DNA of 55,540 bases, taken from the NCBI GenBank assembly GCA_045591485.1, contig JAZNSV010000044.1, forward strand, positions 1 to 55,540, given 5' to 3'. Under the pieces are notes generated by a model that worked only from the letters and a program-made list of their open reading frames with translations, had not been told where the DNA came from and did not search any database. This document shows positions 41,525 to 50,309 of the stretch, piece after piece. The position numbers and the translations under genes were made by a program. The first letter of the stretch is position 1. The number at the start of each line of letters is the position of its first letter. This DNA comes from Colimorpha sp045591485 (GTDB lineage: Bacteria > Bacteroidota > Bacteroidia > Bacteroidales > P3).

Positions 41525-44080
41525 ATGTATTCTCTGTATAAGAAAGAACTGCGAGGGTTTTTCTCATCGATTACCGGCTACCTGGCCGTTGCCGTCTTCC
41601 TGGTGCTGACGGGACTGATGCTGTGGGTGCTGAAGAGCGACTTCAACATACTGGATTATGGCTATGCCGACCTGCGGGGTCTGTTTCTGATAGGGCCGTT
41701 TCTGTATCTTTTCCTGATACCGGCCATCACGATGCGGAGCCTGGCCGAGGAGCGGCGCACGGGCACGATAGAGATGCTGATGACGCGGCCGCTGAGCGAC
41801 TGGACGATTGTGTGGGCGAAGTTTCTTGCGGCATGGACGCTGGTGCTTATCTCGCTGCTGCCGACGCTGGTGGCCTATTTCAGCGTGGTGGCGCTGGGCG
41901 ACCCGGTGGGCAATATAGACAGCGGCTCGGTGGCGGGTTCGTATATCGGACTGCTGCTGCTGGGCGGCGCTTTTGCGGCGATAGGCATCTTCTGTTCGTC
42001 GCTCACGCAAAACCAGATTGTGGCCTTCATCCTCGCGGCGGTGCTCTGTGCCGCTGCCTACCTGGGGTTCGACTCGGTGGCCAGGATGGGTATACTGGGC
42101 GGCGCCGACCTCTTTGTGCGCCGGTTGGGCATGATGAGCCACTACGAGAGCATCAGCCGCGGTGTGATAGACACCCGCGACGTGCTCTATTTCGCCAGTG
42201 TGATGGCCCTCTTCCTGATGGGCACCCGCATGGTGCTGCAGAGCCGCATGTGGAAGAAAGTGACTAAGTCGAAAGGTGGCAAAGTGGCTGAGTCGGAAAG
42301 TGACAAAGGGTCAGAGTTGAAAAGTGGCAAAAAGGAAGGTGGAAAGATGAATTCGCCGCTCACGTCGTCGCTCATCGAGATGGGCGCCACGGTGTTGATT
42401 GTGGTGTTTGTAAACGTGATCGGCAACTGGCTTTTCCTGCGTGCCGACCTGACGAGCGAGAAGCGCTACACTCTGAGCGAGCACACGAAGGAGATGCTGA
42501 AAAAGATAGACGAGCCGGTGCTTTTCAGGGTGTATCTTGAGGGCGAGTTTCCGGCCGACTTCAAGCGTCTGCAGGCCGAGACGAAGGAGATGCTGAACCA
42601 GTTCCGCGCCTACAACAGCAATATAGAGTACGAGTTTTTCGACCCGAACAGCTTCACCGACCACAAGGAGCAGCAGGTGTTCTACCAAAAGCTGGCCAAC
42701 AAGGGCATACAGCCGACGCAGATACAGGTGGGCGACGGGAGCACGCTGACGCAGCAGATACTGATTCCGGCGGCCGACGTCTACTACCGTGGCCGCGAGA
42801 CGACGGTGCAGCTGCTGCAGAGCCAGAAGTATGTGAGCGATGCCGACTTGCTGAACAATTCGATACAGAACCTCGAGTACACGCTTAGCAGTGCCATACG
42901 CGCGTTGTCGAGCGGACACAAGCGCACGATTGGTTTCCTGCAGGGTCACGGCGAGCTGCAGGGTGGTGTGCTCTACGACATACAGCGGTCGCTGCAGGAG
43001 TTCTATTCGCTCGACTATGTGACCATCGACGGCCAGATACAGGCCCTCACGGCCCACAAGATGAACGAGCGCGATTCGAGCTACAACTTCTTCAACCTCT
43101 ACGACCTGCTGATTGTGGCCAAGCCGACGCAGCCTTTCAGCGAGAAAGACCAGTTCATACTGGACCAGTACATCATGTACGGCGGCAAGGTGCTGTGGCT
43201 TATCGACGCTATGGATGCCGACATTGACAGTCTGGCGTCGCGAGGCCAGTTCCTCTCGACGCGGCTGCCGCTGGGATTGGACGAAATGCTCTTCACTTAC
43301 GGTGTGCGCATCAACCCCGACGTGCTGATGGATGTGCGCTGCCGCCCGATACCGATACAGGTGGGCATGGTGGGCGAGAAACCTCAGTTCCAGTTCCGTC
43401 CGTGGTTCTATTTCCCTGAGATAGTGCCGCTGAGCGAGCATCCTATTGTGCGCAACCTCGACCTTGTGAAGACCGATTTCGTGAGCAGCATAGATTTGAT
43501 AGACAACGATATCAAGAAGACGGTGCTGCTGACGACGAGCGAATATACACGCGTGAAGAACGCCCCGGCGACCATAGATCTGGCCGATGCGCAGGCTGAG
43601 CCCGACCGCCGCCTCTACAGCCGGAAGAATGTGCCGATAGCGGTGCTGCTCGAAGGCGAGTTCCAGTCGGCATGGCGCAACCGCCTGTCGCCCTACTTCA
43701 CGTCGCAGGCCTCGATGGGTGTGCGCGAGAAGAGCGAGCCGACGAAGATGATAGTGATTTCCGACGGCGACATTATCCGCAACCGCTATATAGCCCAAGA
43801 GGGCTCGGTGTTGCCGCTGGGCTACGATTTCTACACTCAGACGCAGTATGCCAACAAGGACTTGCTGCTGGGTGCGGTGAACTACCTTGTGGGCGACGAC
43901 GGCTTGATGGCCAGCCGCTCGAGGGTTGTCAAGCTGCGGAAGCTGGACGTGATGAAATGCCGCGAGCAGCGCACGATGTACCAGGTGGTCAACGTGGTGC
44001 TGCCGGTGGTGCTGCTGGCTTTGGCCGGCGGCATCATTGTGTGGGTTCGCAGCAGAAAGTGGAGAGGTGTTAGTCGTTAG
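41525..44080 (+). CDS. GldF-GldG fusion: ABC transporter permease plus substrate-binding-like subunit
   Basis: An 851-residue protein combining two normally separate gliding-associated proteins. Residues 1-240 are a GldF-type ABC-2 permease with six membrane segments (YKKELRGFFSSITGYLAVAVFLVL, EERRTGTIEMLMTRPLSDW). Residues about 275-851 are GldG: a membrane segment (VLIVVFVNVIGNWLFLRADL), KRYTLSEHTKEMLKKI, a GIFT-like extracellular part and a final membrane segment. The linker (about 246-274, VTKSKGG...EGGK) is rich in Lys, Ser and Gly, and its DNA is a degenerate heptamer array. No GldA ATPase gene is adjacent. Role in gliding or secretion is inferred from the family. Confidence 0.85.
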   Translation: MYSLYKKELRGFFSSITGYLAVAVFLVLTGLMLWVLKSDFNILDYGYADLRGLFLIGPFLYLFLIPAITMRSLAEERRTGTIEMLMTRPLSDWTIVWAKFLAAWTLVLISLLPTLVAYFSVVALGDPVGNIDSGSVAGSYIGLLLLGGAFAAIGIFCSSLTQNQIVAFILAAVLCAAAYLGFDSVARMGILGGADLFVRRLGMMSHYESISRGVIDTRDVLYFASVMALFLMGTRMVLQSRMWKKVTKSKGGKVAESESDKGSELKSGKKEGGKMNSPLTSSLIEMGATVLIVVFVNVIGNWLFLRADLTSEKRYTLSEHTKEMLKKIDEPVLFRVYLEGEFPADFKRLQAETKEMLNQFRAYNSNIEYEFFDPNSFTDHKEQQVFYQKLANKGIQPTQIQVGDGSTLTQQILIPAADVYYRGRETTVQLLQSQKYVSDADLLNNSIQNLEYTLSSAIRALSSGHKRTIGFLQGHGELQGGVLYDIQRSLQEFYSLDYVTIDGQIQALTAHKMNERDSSYNFFNLYDLLIVAKPTQPFSEKDQFILDQYIMYGGKVLWLIDAMDADIDSLASRGQFLSTRLPLGLDEMLFTYGVRINPDVLMDVRCRPIPIQVGMVGEKPQFQFRPWFYFPEIVPLSEHPIVRNLDLVKTDFVSSIDLIDNDIKKTVLLTTSEYTRVKNAPATIDLADAQAEPDRRLYSRKNVPIAVLLEGEFQSAWRNRLSPYFTSQASMGVREKSEPTKMIVISDGDIIRNRYIAQEGSVLPLGYDFYTQTQYANKDLLLGAVNYLVGDDGLMASRSRVVKLRKLDVMKCREQRTMYQVVNVVLPVVLLALAGGIIVWVRSRKWRGVSR
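42258..42345. repeat. Degenerate heptamer array coding the GldF-GldG linker
   Basis: Units of AAGTGAC/AAAGTGG/GAGTCGG type without stop codons. They encode a Lys/Ser/Gly-rich linker exactly where gldF would end and gldG begin. Confidence 0.65.
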
Positions 44081-44098
44081 TCGTTAGTTATTAGTTGA
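44069..44098. repeat. GTTAGTC heptamer array
   Basis: Four units of GTTAGTC/ATTAGTT spanning the gldFG stop codon and the gap to the DUF4340 gene. Confidence 0.8.
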
Positions 44099-44103
44099 GA
44101 ATT

Positions 44104-45180
44104 ATGAAAAAACGCAATATAATTATCATCGCAGCGGTGGCCGTGGTGGGCATAGTGGCCCTCGTGGTGGCACTGCGTGGATCGCGTAAGGCGACGATCA
44201 AACAGGACTACCACATCGAGGATGTGGCATCGGTGACAAAAATCTACATGGCCGACAAGCAGGACGGCGAGGTGACGTTGAGCAAGGAGAACGACTCGCT
44301 GTGGCTTGTCGACGAACGCTATGAGGCCAGTCTGCCAATGGTGCAGGATTTGCTGACCACGATGCACGACATGCGCATGCGCCAGCAGGTGAACAAGAAT
44401 GCAATACCCAACGTCAGCAAGGATTTGGCTGCGCGTGCAATAAAGGTGGAAATCTACCAGAGGGTGCCGTTTATCAACTGGTTTGGCGGACGCCTGCAGC
44501 TCTTCCCCCGCGAGAAGAAGACGGTGACCTACTATGTGGGCCGCGAGACGCAGGACATGATGGGCAGCTATATGTATCGCGAGGGCGACAAGGCGCCGTG
44601 CGTTATCCATATACCTGGCTTCCGCGGGTTCATCACACCGCGTTTTGTCACCGACCCCGTCAAATGGCGTAGCCACACCATCGTGGACCTCAACGTCAAC
44701 GAGATAGAGCGCATCGAGTTGCAGATTCCGGCCATGCCGAGCGAGAACTTTGCCGTGGTGCGCAACGGACAGGGGTTCGACTTCGAGCTGACGGCCACAG
44801 GTGAGCGTGTGCCGCAGTTCGACACCGCCCGCGTGGCACAGCTGCTTTCGTCGTTCACATGGCTCTGCTTCGACGAGTTTGCATCCATAGTGCCCAACAG
44901 CAACGCCGACAGCTGCATCAGCCTCGGCGAGCGCACAGTGCTGCGTGTGACCGACACCGCAGGCGTCACCCACGAGGTGAAGTCGTATGTCAAATACACC
45001 AATCCCGACGATATAGCGGCCATGCCCGATCCTGAGATGTACGAGATATTCGATGTCGACCGCCTCTATGCCGTAGTGGACGGCAAAGACACCGTGCTCA
45101 TACAGTATTTCGTGTTCGACAATATTTTGCAGCCTGCGTCCTACTTCCTTGGCCAGAATGTAACGATACCTATCAAATGA
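44104..45180 (+). CDS. DUF4340 domain protein
   Basis: A 358-residue protein with one N-terminal membrane segment (IIIIAAVAVVGIVALVVAL) and a periplasmic beta-rich body matching DUF4340 (ISKVTLSKENDSLWLVDE-type strands, then YYVGRETQDMMGSYMY). DUF4340 genes commonly follow gldG-like genes, so it is probably part of the same transport complex. The ATG at 44104 is used. The upstream TTG lies in the heptamer array. The stop overlaps surE by 4 bp (ATGA). Confidence 0.82.
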   Translation: MKKRNIIIIAAVAVVGIVALVVALRGSRKATIKQDYHIEDVASVTKIYMADKQDGEVTLSKENDSLWLVDERYEASLPMVQDLLTTMHDMRMRQQVNKNAIPNVSKDLAARAIKVEIYQRVPFINWFGGRLQLFPREKKTVTYYVGRETQDMMGSYMYREGDKAPCVIHIPGFRGFITPRFVTDPVKWRSHTIVDLNVNEIERIELQIPAMPSENFAVVRNGQGFDFELTATGERVPQFDTARVAQLLSSFTWLCFDEFASIVPNSNADSCISLGERTVLRVTDTAGVTHEVKSYVKYTNPDDIAAMPDPEMYEIFDVDRLYAVVDGKDTVLIQYFVFDNILQPASYFLGQNVTIPIK

Positions 45181-45962
45181 AGCCGCTGATTCTGATAACC
45201 AACGACGACGGCGTTAGAGCCAAAGGGCTGCGCACCCTCGACGAGGTGGCGATGGAGTTTGGCGATGTCGTGGTGATGGCCCCCTCTACCAACTCGTCGG
45301 GCAAGAGCCACAGCCTCACCACCGAGCGTCCGCTGCGTGTGAGCGAGATAAAGAAAGAAGAAGGCCTCTCGGTATATGCCTGCGACGGCACGCCTGTTGA
45401 CTGCGTAAAGCTGGCTGTGGAGTACTTCTGTCCGCGCAAACCCGACCTTGTCCTCTCCGGCATCAACCACGGCAGCAACTCGTCTATCAACGTGCTCTAC
45501 AGCGGCACGATGGGAGCGGTGATCGAAGCCACCGCCATAGGGCTCGACGCCATAGGATTTTCGCTGCTCAACCACAATCCGGAGGCCGACTTCAGCGCCT
45601 CGGTGCCATACGTGCGCCATATCATAGGCAAGGTGCTCGAAAAGGGCTTGCCCGCCGATGTGTCGCTCAACGTCAATATTCCGCGGCTGGCCGCCGCCGA
45701 CATCAAAGGCATCAGGATATGCCACGAGGCAAAGGCCCAGTGGCTCGACAGCTTCGAGAAACGCATCGACCCGCAGGGCCGTCCCTATTGGTGGCTCACA
45801 GGCAAGTTTGTGTGCAACGACCCGCCGCGCACCAGCGACGAGTGGGCGCTGGCCAACGGCTATGTCTCCGTGGTGCCCATACATCCCGACTTCACGCACT
45901 ATGCCGCCATCGACGAATTGCAGCATATATCGGTCATGGGTCCGATTGTCAAAAAGATGTAG
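45177..45962 (+). CDS. surE: 5'/3'-nucleotidase SurE
   Basis: A 261-residue stationary-phase survival phosphatase acting on nucleoside monophosphates in the cytoplasm. The metal site is visible at the N-terminus (LITNDDGVRAKGL, Asp-Asp), in PSTNSSGKSHSLT and in LSGINHGSNS (Asn). Length is typical. It overlaps the DUF4340 gene (ATGA) and is followed by a small membrane protein and lpxB. Confidence 0.95.
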   Translation: MKPLILITNDDGVRAKGLRTLDEVAMEFGDVVVMAPSTNSSGKSHSLTTERPLRVSEIKKEEGLSVYACDGTPVDCVKLAVEYFCPRKPDLVLSGINHGSNSSINVLYSGTMGAVIEATAIGLDAIGFSLLNHNPEADFSASVPYVRHIIGKVLEKGLPADVSLNVNIPRLAAADIKGIRICHEAKAQWLDSFEKRIDPQGRPYWWLTGKFVCNDPPRTSDEWALANGYVSVVPIHPDFTHYAAIDELQHISVMGPIVKKM

Positions 45963-45977
45963 AAAAAAAAGTTCGCA

Positions 45978-46271
45978 ATGAAGAAGTTCTTTCAGCAAGA
46001 TACAGTTATGGTGGGCCTGGTGGCCGGTCTGGGTGCGGAGTTGGCCTATTGCCTGGTGCTGACGGTGGGCCTGCTCGTTGCAGGTATGCCCCCGTTGGAG
46101 CACATACGCTGGTATGCCGGCATGTTTGTGTGCCTCATCCTCGTGCTGCACCGCTACGCCAAGCGCCGCGAATATCCTACTGTAGGCAAAACGCTTATCG
46201 TTGTGCTCTTTGCCACCTTTATTCCATTTATAATATACCTTCTGAAATCCAATACGCTGACGATGCAATGA
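45978..46271 (+). CDS. Small membrane protein of unknown function
   Basis: A 97-residue protein with three predicted hydrophobic segments (VGLVAGLGAELAYCLVLTVGLLVAG, WYAGMFVCLILVLH, TLIVVLFATFIPFIIYLL). Family not recognised. It is between surE and lpxB, overlapping the lpxB start by 4 bp, so its expression is coupled to lipid A synthesis genes. Confidence 0.72.
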   Translation: MKKFFQQDTVMVGLVAGLGAELAYCLVLTVGLLVAGMPPLEHIRWYAGMFVCLILVLHRYAKRREYPTVGKTLIVVLFATFIPFIIYLLKSNTLTMQ

Positions 46272-47371
46272 AATACTATGTCATAGCTGGAGAGGCTTCG
46301 GGCGACCTGCACGGCGCCAACCTGATGCGCGAGCTCTTGCACCGCGACCCTGCGGCCGAGTTCCGTTTCTGGGGTGGCGACGCGATGGCAGCTGTTGGAG
46401 GCAGTCCGGTACGCCATATTCGCGACCTTGCCATCATGGGCTTTGTCGATGTGGCCCTGCATCTGCGCACCGTATTGGGAAACATGGCATTCTGCAAGCG
46501 CGATATGGCCCAATGGCAGCCCGACGTGGTGGTCGGCATCGATTATCCGGGCTTCAACCTAAAGATTGAGTCGTGGGCCCATCGGCGCGGTATTCGCACC
46601 GTGCACTATATCTCGCCCAACCTCTGGGCATGGAAGAAAGGCCGCATCAAAGGTATGCGCAGCACCCTCGACCGCCTTTGCTTCATACTGCCCTTCGAGC
46701 GGCAGTTCTTTGCCGACAACGATATGCCCCAGGCGGTATATGTTGGCCATCCGCTGCTCGACCAGATTGCGGGCTACCACGAACATGCCATAGCCACCGA
46801 CGGCAAACCGGTTGTGGCACTGCTGCCCGGAAGCCGACGGCAGGAGTTGCGGCGCAACCTGCCCCTTATGGCGCATTTGGCCCAGAACCACCCCGAGTAC
46901 CGTTTTGTGGTGGCGGGCATGAGCCTTATCGGCAACGGCCTTTACGACAAGCTGATACCCGAAGGCTGCAACATCGAGGTTGTCTACGACCGCACCTATG
47001 ATGTCCTTGCATCGGCTTATGCGGCGGTGGTGTGTTCGGGCACCGCCACCCTCGAAACAGCCCTCTTCAACGTGCCGCAGGTGGTGTGCTACCGCGCCGA
47101 CGCCCTCTCTGTGGCGATTGCCCGCGCCGTGGTGAGCAAGCGCATACGCTACATCTCGCTTGTCAACCTCATAGCCGACAGCACCATCGTCACCGAACTC
47201 ATACAACAGGACTACAACCCGTCGCGCCTCGAACACGAATTTGCACTCATAACCACCGACGACGCCAATCGCGAACGTATGCTCGACCAATATGCCGACA
47301 TGCGCGTCCTTCTCGGCGACGGCGGCGCGTCGGCACGTACCGCACAATCAATCATCGACCTCTGTAAATGA
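46268..47371 (+). CDS. lpxB: Lipid-A-disaccharide synthase LpxB
   Basis: A 367-residue GT19 glycosyltransferase that joins UDP-2,3-diacylglucosamine to lipid X to form the lipid A disaccharide at the inner membrane. Typical motifs are GEASGDLHGANLM at the start, GIDYPGFNLK, YISPNLWAWKKGRI, FFADNDMPQAVYVGHPLLD and VCSGTATLETALF. The ATG at 46268 begins the conserved N-terminus and overlaps the preceding stop. Its own stop overlaps the next start (ATGA). Confidence 0.96.
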   Translation: MKYYVIAGEASGDLHGANLMRELLHRDPAAEFRFWGGDAMAAVGGSPVRHIRDLAIMGFVDVALHLRTVLGNMAFCKRDMAQWQPDVVVGIDYPGFNLKIESWAHRRGIRTVHYISPNLWAWKKGRIKGMRSTLDRLCFILPFERQFFADNDMPQAVYVGHPLLDQIAGYHEHAIATDGKPVVALLPGSRRQELRRNLPLMAHLAQNHPEYRFVVAGMSLIGNGLYDKLIPEGCNIEVVYDRTYDVLASAYAAVVCSGTATLETALFNVPQVVCYRADALSVAIARAVVSKRIRYISLVNLIADSTIVTELIQQDYNPSRLEHEFALITTDDANRERMLDQYADMRVLLGDGGASARTAQSIIDLCK

Positions 47372-48696
47372 AACGCCTGCTCATAATCACACTCCTCATG
47401 CTCACGGCCATGGCTGCCCGTGCCGACCGCGTGCGCGTCAGGCTATATACGCCTAATACCATCTCTGTACTCAACGTCAGTTTCGACCTCGGCTACTACA
47501 ACCTTTATGCCGATGGCAACCTGTTGCTCGAGGACATGGTGGGCGACGGCCGCTCGGTGCTGGTGCGTGCCGAAGACAAGATGCTGCACGTCAGCGTTAA
47601 TGACGACGACTATGGCCGGTTCTCCAGCATCAGGCTCGAAGCTGTTGACACGGCATGCATACTCTGTATCAACCCCGAAGGCTGCAAGCAGCGCACCTAC
47701 GAGGGCAACCTTGAGGTGAAGATGCAGCCAAGCGGCAACCTGCTCCTTGTGGCCGATGTGGAATTCGAAACGTATATAGCCGGTGTTGTGCAGAGCGAAA
47801 TCTATGGTCAGCAGAGCGACATTTTCCGCATCCAGGCCATCATCAGCCGTACATGGGCTCTGCGCAACCTCGGGAAGCACTCTGCCGATGGCTACAACTT
47901 CTGCGATCATGTCCATTGCCAGGCCTATCTCAACAGATGTATACGGCCCGACATCATGATGGGCGTTGTGCAAAGCAGCGGCGAAACACTCGTCGATGCC
48001 GACGGACGCCTCATCGAGACACCTTTCCACAGCAATTCAGGTGGCCAGACCGCCAACTCGGAAGATGTCTGGCGCGCCGCGTTGCCCTACCTGCGTTCGG
48101 TGGAGGACACGTTCTCCTTCCGCATGCGACAGAGCGACTGGGTCAAGTCTATCAGCATCGACCGCTGGCTTGGCTATTTCTCCAAGACACACAAACTCAA
48201 TGTGGGCGACAGCGCCGTACGCGACTCGTTGCTCCACTTCTCCCAGCCCAGTCGCCGTGTGCGCATTATGGGTGTGCCGCTCACACGCGTGCGCGTCGAC
48301 TGGAAGCTCAAGTCGACATTCTTCTCGGTCGAGGTGGACAGCGCCTCAAAGTCAGTCATTCTGCGTGGACACGGCTACGGACACGGTGTAGGCCTCAGCC
48401 AGGAAGGAGCCATCCGTATGGTTGGACTCGGTATAGCCTACGACTCCATACTGCGCCACTACTATACGGGTGCCGTGCTGCATCACGATCCGGCGGCCGA
48501 CGGAAACTATATCCAGTCCTACGCACAGCAGCTGGCCCGCATCATCGAAGAAGACAAAAACCGGCAGACGCAGGTCGTATCCAAGAAGGACGACTGGCTC
48601 GGCCGTCTCTTCCGTCTGCGCGACCGCGAAGAACGCGAGGAGATTTACATTGAGGAACAGCAAGACAACGAGCAGGATTGGGAATATGAATGGTAG
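47368..48696 (+). CDS. SpoIID/LytB domain protein
   Basis: A 442-residue exported protein. A signal peptide (LLIITLLMLTAMAARA) precedes the SpoIID-type domain, with the core VEFETYIAGVVQSEIYGQQ, ALRNLGKHSADGYNFCDHVHCQAY, FHSNSGGQTANSEDVW and GHGYGHGVGLSQEGAI. By family it would be a peptidoglycan lytic or amidase-enhancer protein in the periplasm. The C-terminus is acidic. It overlaps lpxB (ATGA), so it belongs to the same operon. Confidence 0.9.
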   Translation: MKRLLIITLLMLTAMAARADRVRVRLYTPNTISVLNVSFDLGYYNLYADGNLLLEDMVGDGRSVLVRAEDKMLHVSVNDDDYGRFSSIRLEAVDTACILCINPEGCKQRTYEGNLEVKMQPSGNLLLVADVEFETYIAGVVQSEIYGQQSDIFRIQAIISRTWALRNLGKHSADGYNFCDHVHCQAYLNRCIRPDIMMGVVQSSGETLVDADGRLIETPFHSNSGGQTANSEDVWRAALPYLRSVEDTFSFRMRQSDWVKSISIDRWLGYFSKTHKLNVGDSAVRDSLLHFSQPSRRVRIMGVPLTRVRVDWKLKSTFFSVEVDSASKSVILRGHGYGHGVGLSQEGAIRMVGLGIAYDSILRHYYTGAVLHHDPAADGNYIQSYAQQLARIIEEDKNRQTQVVSKKDDWLGRLFRLRDREEREEIYIEEQQDNEQDWEYEW

Positions 48697-48721
48697 AAAT
48701 AATCAATGAATACTATAAAAT

Positions 48722-49270
48722 ATGAATAGAATAATAAAAGTATTAGTCTGTATAGGGTTGGCCTTCGGCTTTCAAATTTCAAATTGCAACCCGCTCAGCG
48801 CCCAGGTCAAATGGCACACCATCGAGGATGCCGCCCAGGCCAAGATAGGCACGCAACTCTATTTTGTCGATTTCTACACCTCGTGGTGTGGCTACTGCAA
48901 GAAGATGGACCGCGAAACATTCACCGATGCCACCGTTGCAAAGATACTGAACAAGTACTATTACCCTGTCAAATTCAACGCCGAGGGCACCAACACGTTC
49001 TCGTGGTTTGGCCACACCTACAAGCCGGGACGCGGCGGTCGCAGCTCGGCTCATGAGTTTGCGGCAGGCTTGAGAGGCTATCCCACCTTTGTGCTCTACA
49101 AAGCCGACGGCTCGGTGTTGCAGGCTATTCCCGGATTCTATCCGGCGCGCGACTTTGTCGTCGTGCTCTGGTACTTCGCTTCCGGCGACTGCGACAAGTA
49201 CCCCTTCGAACGCTACCAGCAGATTTTCGACAAGGAAATCCGTCCTCAGATGGAAAAACAACTCAAATAG
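48722..49270 (+). CDS. Thioredoxin-like thiol-disulfide protein
   Basis: A 182-residue exported protein. A signal peptide (VLVCIGLAFGFQISNCNPLSAQ) is followed by a thioredoxin fold with the active site SWCGYCKKMD (about 57-66) and the cis-Pro region LRGYPTFVLY. It resembles DsbD-gamma/thioredoxin-7 proteins and probably reduces or isomerises disulfides in the periplasm. The FQISN part of the signal peptide is encoded by a short TTTCAAAT repeat. It is 10 bases before ftsY. Confidence 0.85.
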   Translation: MNRIIKVLVCIGLAFGFQISNCNPLSAQVKWHTIEDAAQAKIGTQLYFVDFYTSWCGYCKKMDRETFTDATVAKILNKYYYPVKFNAEGTNTFSWFGHTYKPGRGGRSSAHEFAAGLRGYPTFVLYKADGSVLQAIPGFYPARDFVVVLWYFASGDCDKYPFERYQQIFDKEIRPQMEKQLK

Positions 49271-49280
49271 CATATCAACC

Positions 49281-50255
49281 ATGGGACTTTTTGATTTTTT
49301 ACACAGGAAAAGCAAGGAAGAGGAGCGCGAGACCCTCGACCAAGGTCTGGCCAAGACCAAGGAAAACCTCTTCCAGAAGATAACCAAGAGCATAATCGGC
49401 AAGTCGACAGTTGACGACGATGTGCTCGACAATCTCGAAGAGACCCTCATCACATCCGATGTGGGCGTCGACACCACGCTCAAGGTCATAGACAAACTAC
49501 AGCAGCGCATAAAACGGGATAAATACATCTCCACAGCCGAGCTCAACGATATTCTGCGCGCCGAGATAGCGCAGCTGCTGCGCAAGCCTGCATCCGAAGG
49601 CAAGACAGCACTGCCTGTTGGTTTTGACGCCCCGCTGCCATCCAAACCGTACGTGATTCTCGTGGTTGGCGTCAACGGGGTGGGCAAGACCACCACCATC
49701 GCCAAGTTGGCCTACCAGTACAAGCTGGCCGGACGCAGTGTGGTGCTCGGTGCCGCCGACACATTCCGCGCCGCTGCCGTAGAGCAGCTTATGCTTTGGG
49801 CCGACCGCGTCGAGGTGCCCATTGTGCAGCAAGGTATGGGGGCCGACCCCGCGTCGGTGGCCTACGACACTCTCCAGAGCGCCATTGCCCGTCAGGCCGA
49901 CGTCGTGATTATCGATACTGCCGGACGTCTCCACAATAAAGTGGGCCTCATGAACGAGCTGGGCAAGATTAGGCGTGTCATGCAGAAACTTGTTCCCGAC
50001 GCACCACATGAGGTGCTCCTGGTCCTCGATGCATCCACAGGCCAGAATGCCATCGAACAGGCTCGACAGTTCACCCAGGCCACCGACGTAAACGCCCTTG
50101 CCCTCACCAAGCTCGACGGCACAGCCAAAGGCGGAGTCATCATCGGCATCAGCGACCAGTTCAATATTCCGGTCCGCTACATCGGACTTGGCGAGAAAAT
50201 GACAGACCTGCAGCTCTTTAACCCCGACGAGTTCGTCGATTCCCTCTTTGCCTGA
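49281..50255 (+). CDS. ftsY: Signal recognition particle receptor FtsY
   Basis: A 324-residue SRP-family GTPase that docks ribosome-SRP complexes at the inner membrane. A short N-terminal amphipathic helix (GLFDFLHRKSKEE) replaces the long acidic domain of E. coli. The N domain and G domain follow, with VVGVNGVGKTTT (P-loop), DTFRAAAVEQL, DTAGRLHNK, TKLDGTAKGG and GLGEKMTDLQLF. The ATG at 49281 is used. The frame is open further upstream but there it shadows the thioredoxin gene. Confidence 0.97.
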   Translation: MGLFDFLHRKSKEEERETLDQGLAKTKENLFQKITKSIIGKSTVDDDVLDNLEETLITSDVGVDTTLKVIDKLQQRIKRDKYISTAELNDILRAEIAQLLRKPASEGKTALPVGFDAPLPSKPYVILVVGVNGVGKTTTIAKLAYQYKLAGRSVVLGAADTFRAAAVEQLMLWADRVEVPIVQQGMGADPASVAYDTLQSAIARQADVVIIDTAGRLHNKVGLMNELGKIRRVMQKLVPDAPHEVLLVLDASTGQNAIEQARQFTQATDVNALALTKLDGTAKGGVIIGISDQFNIPVRYIGLGEKMTDLQLFNPDEFVDSLFA

Positions 50256-50309
50256 TCCCAAACAAAACGATTGTAGTTTTATTCAGCCTCACATTGCCAT
50301 CCCAGAAGA

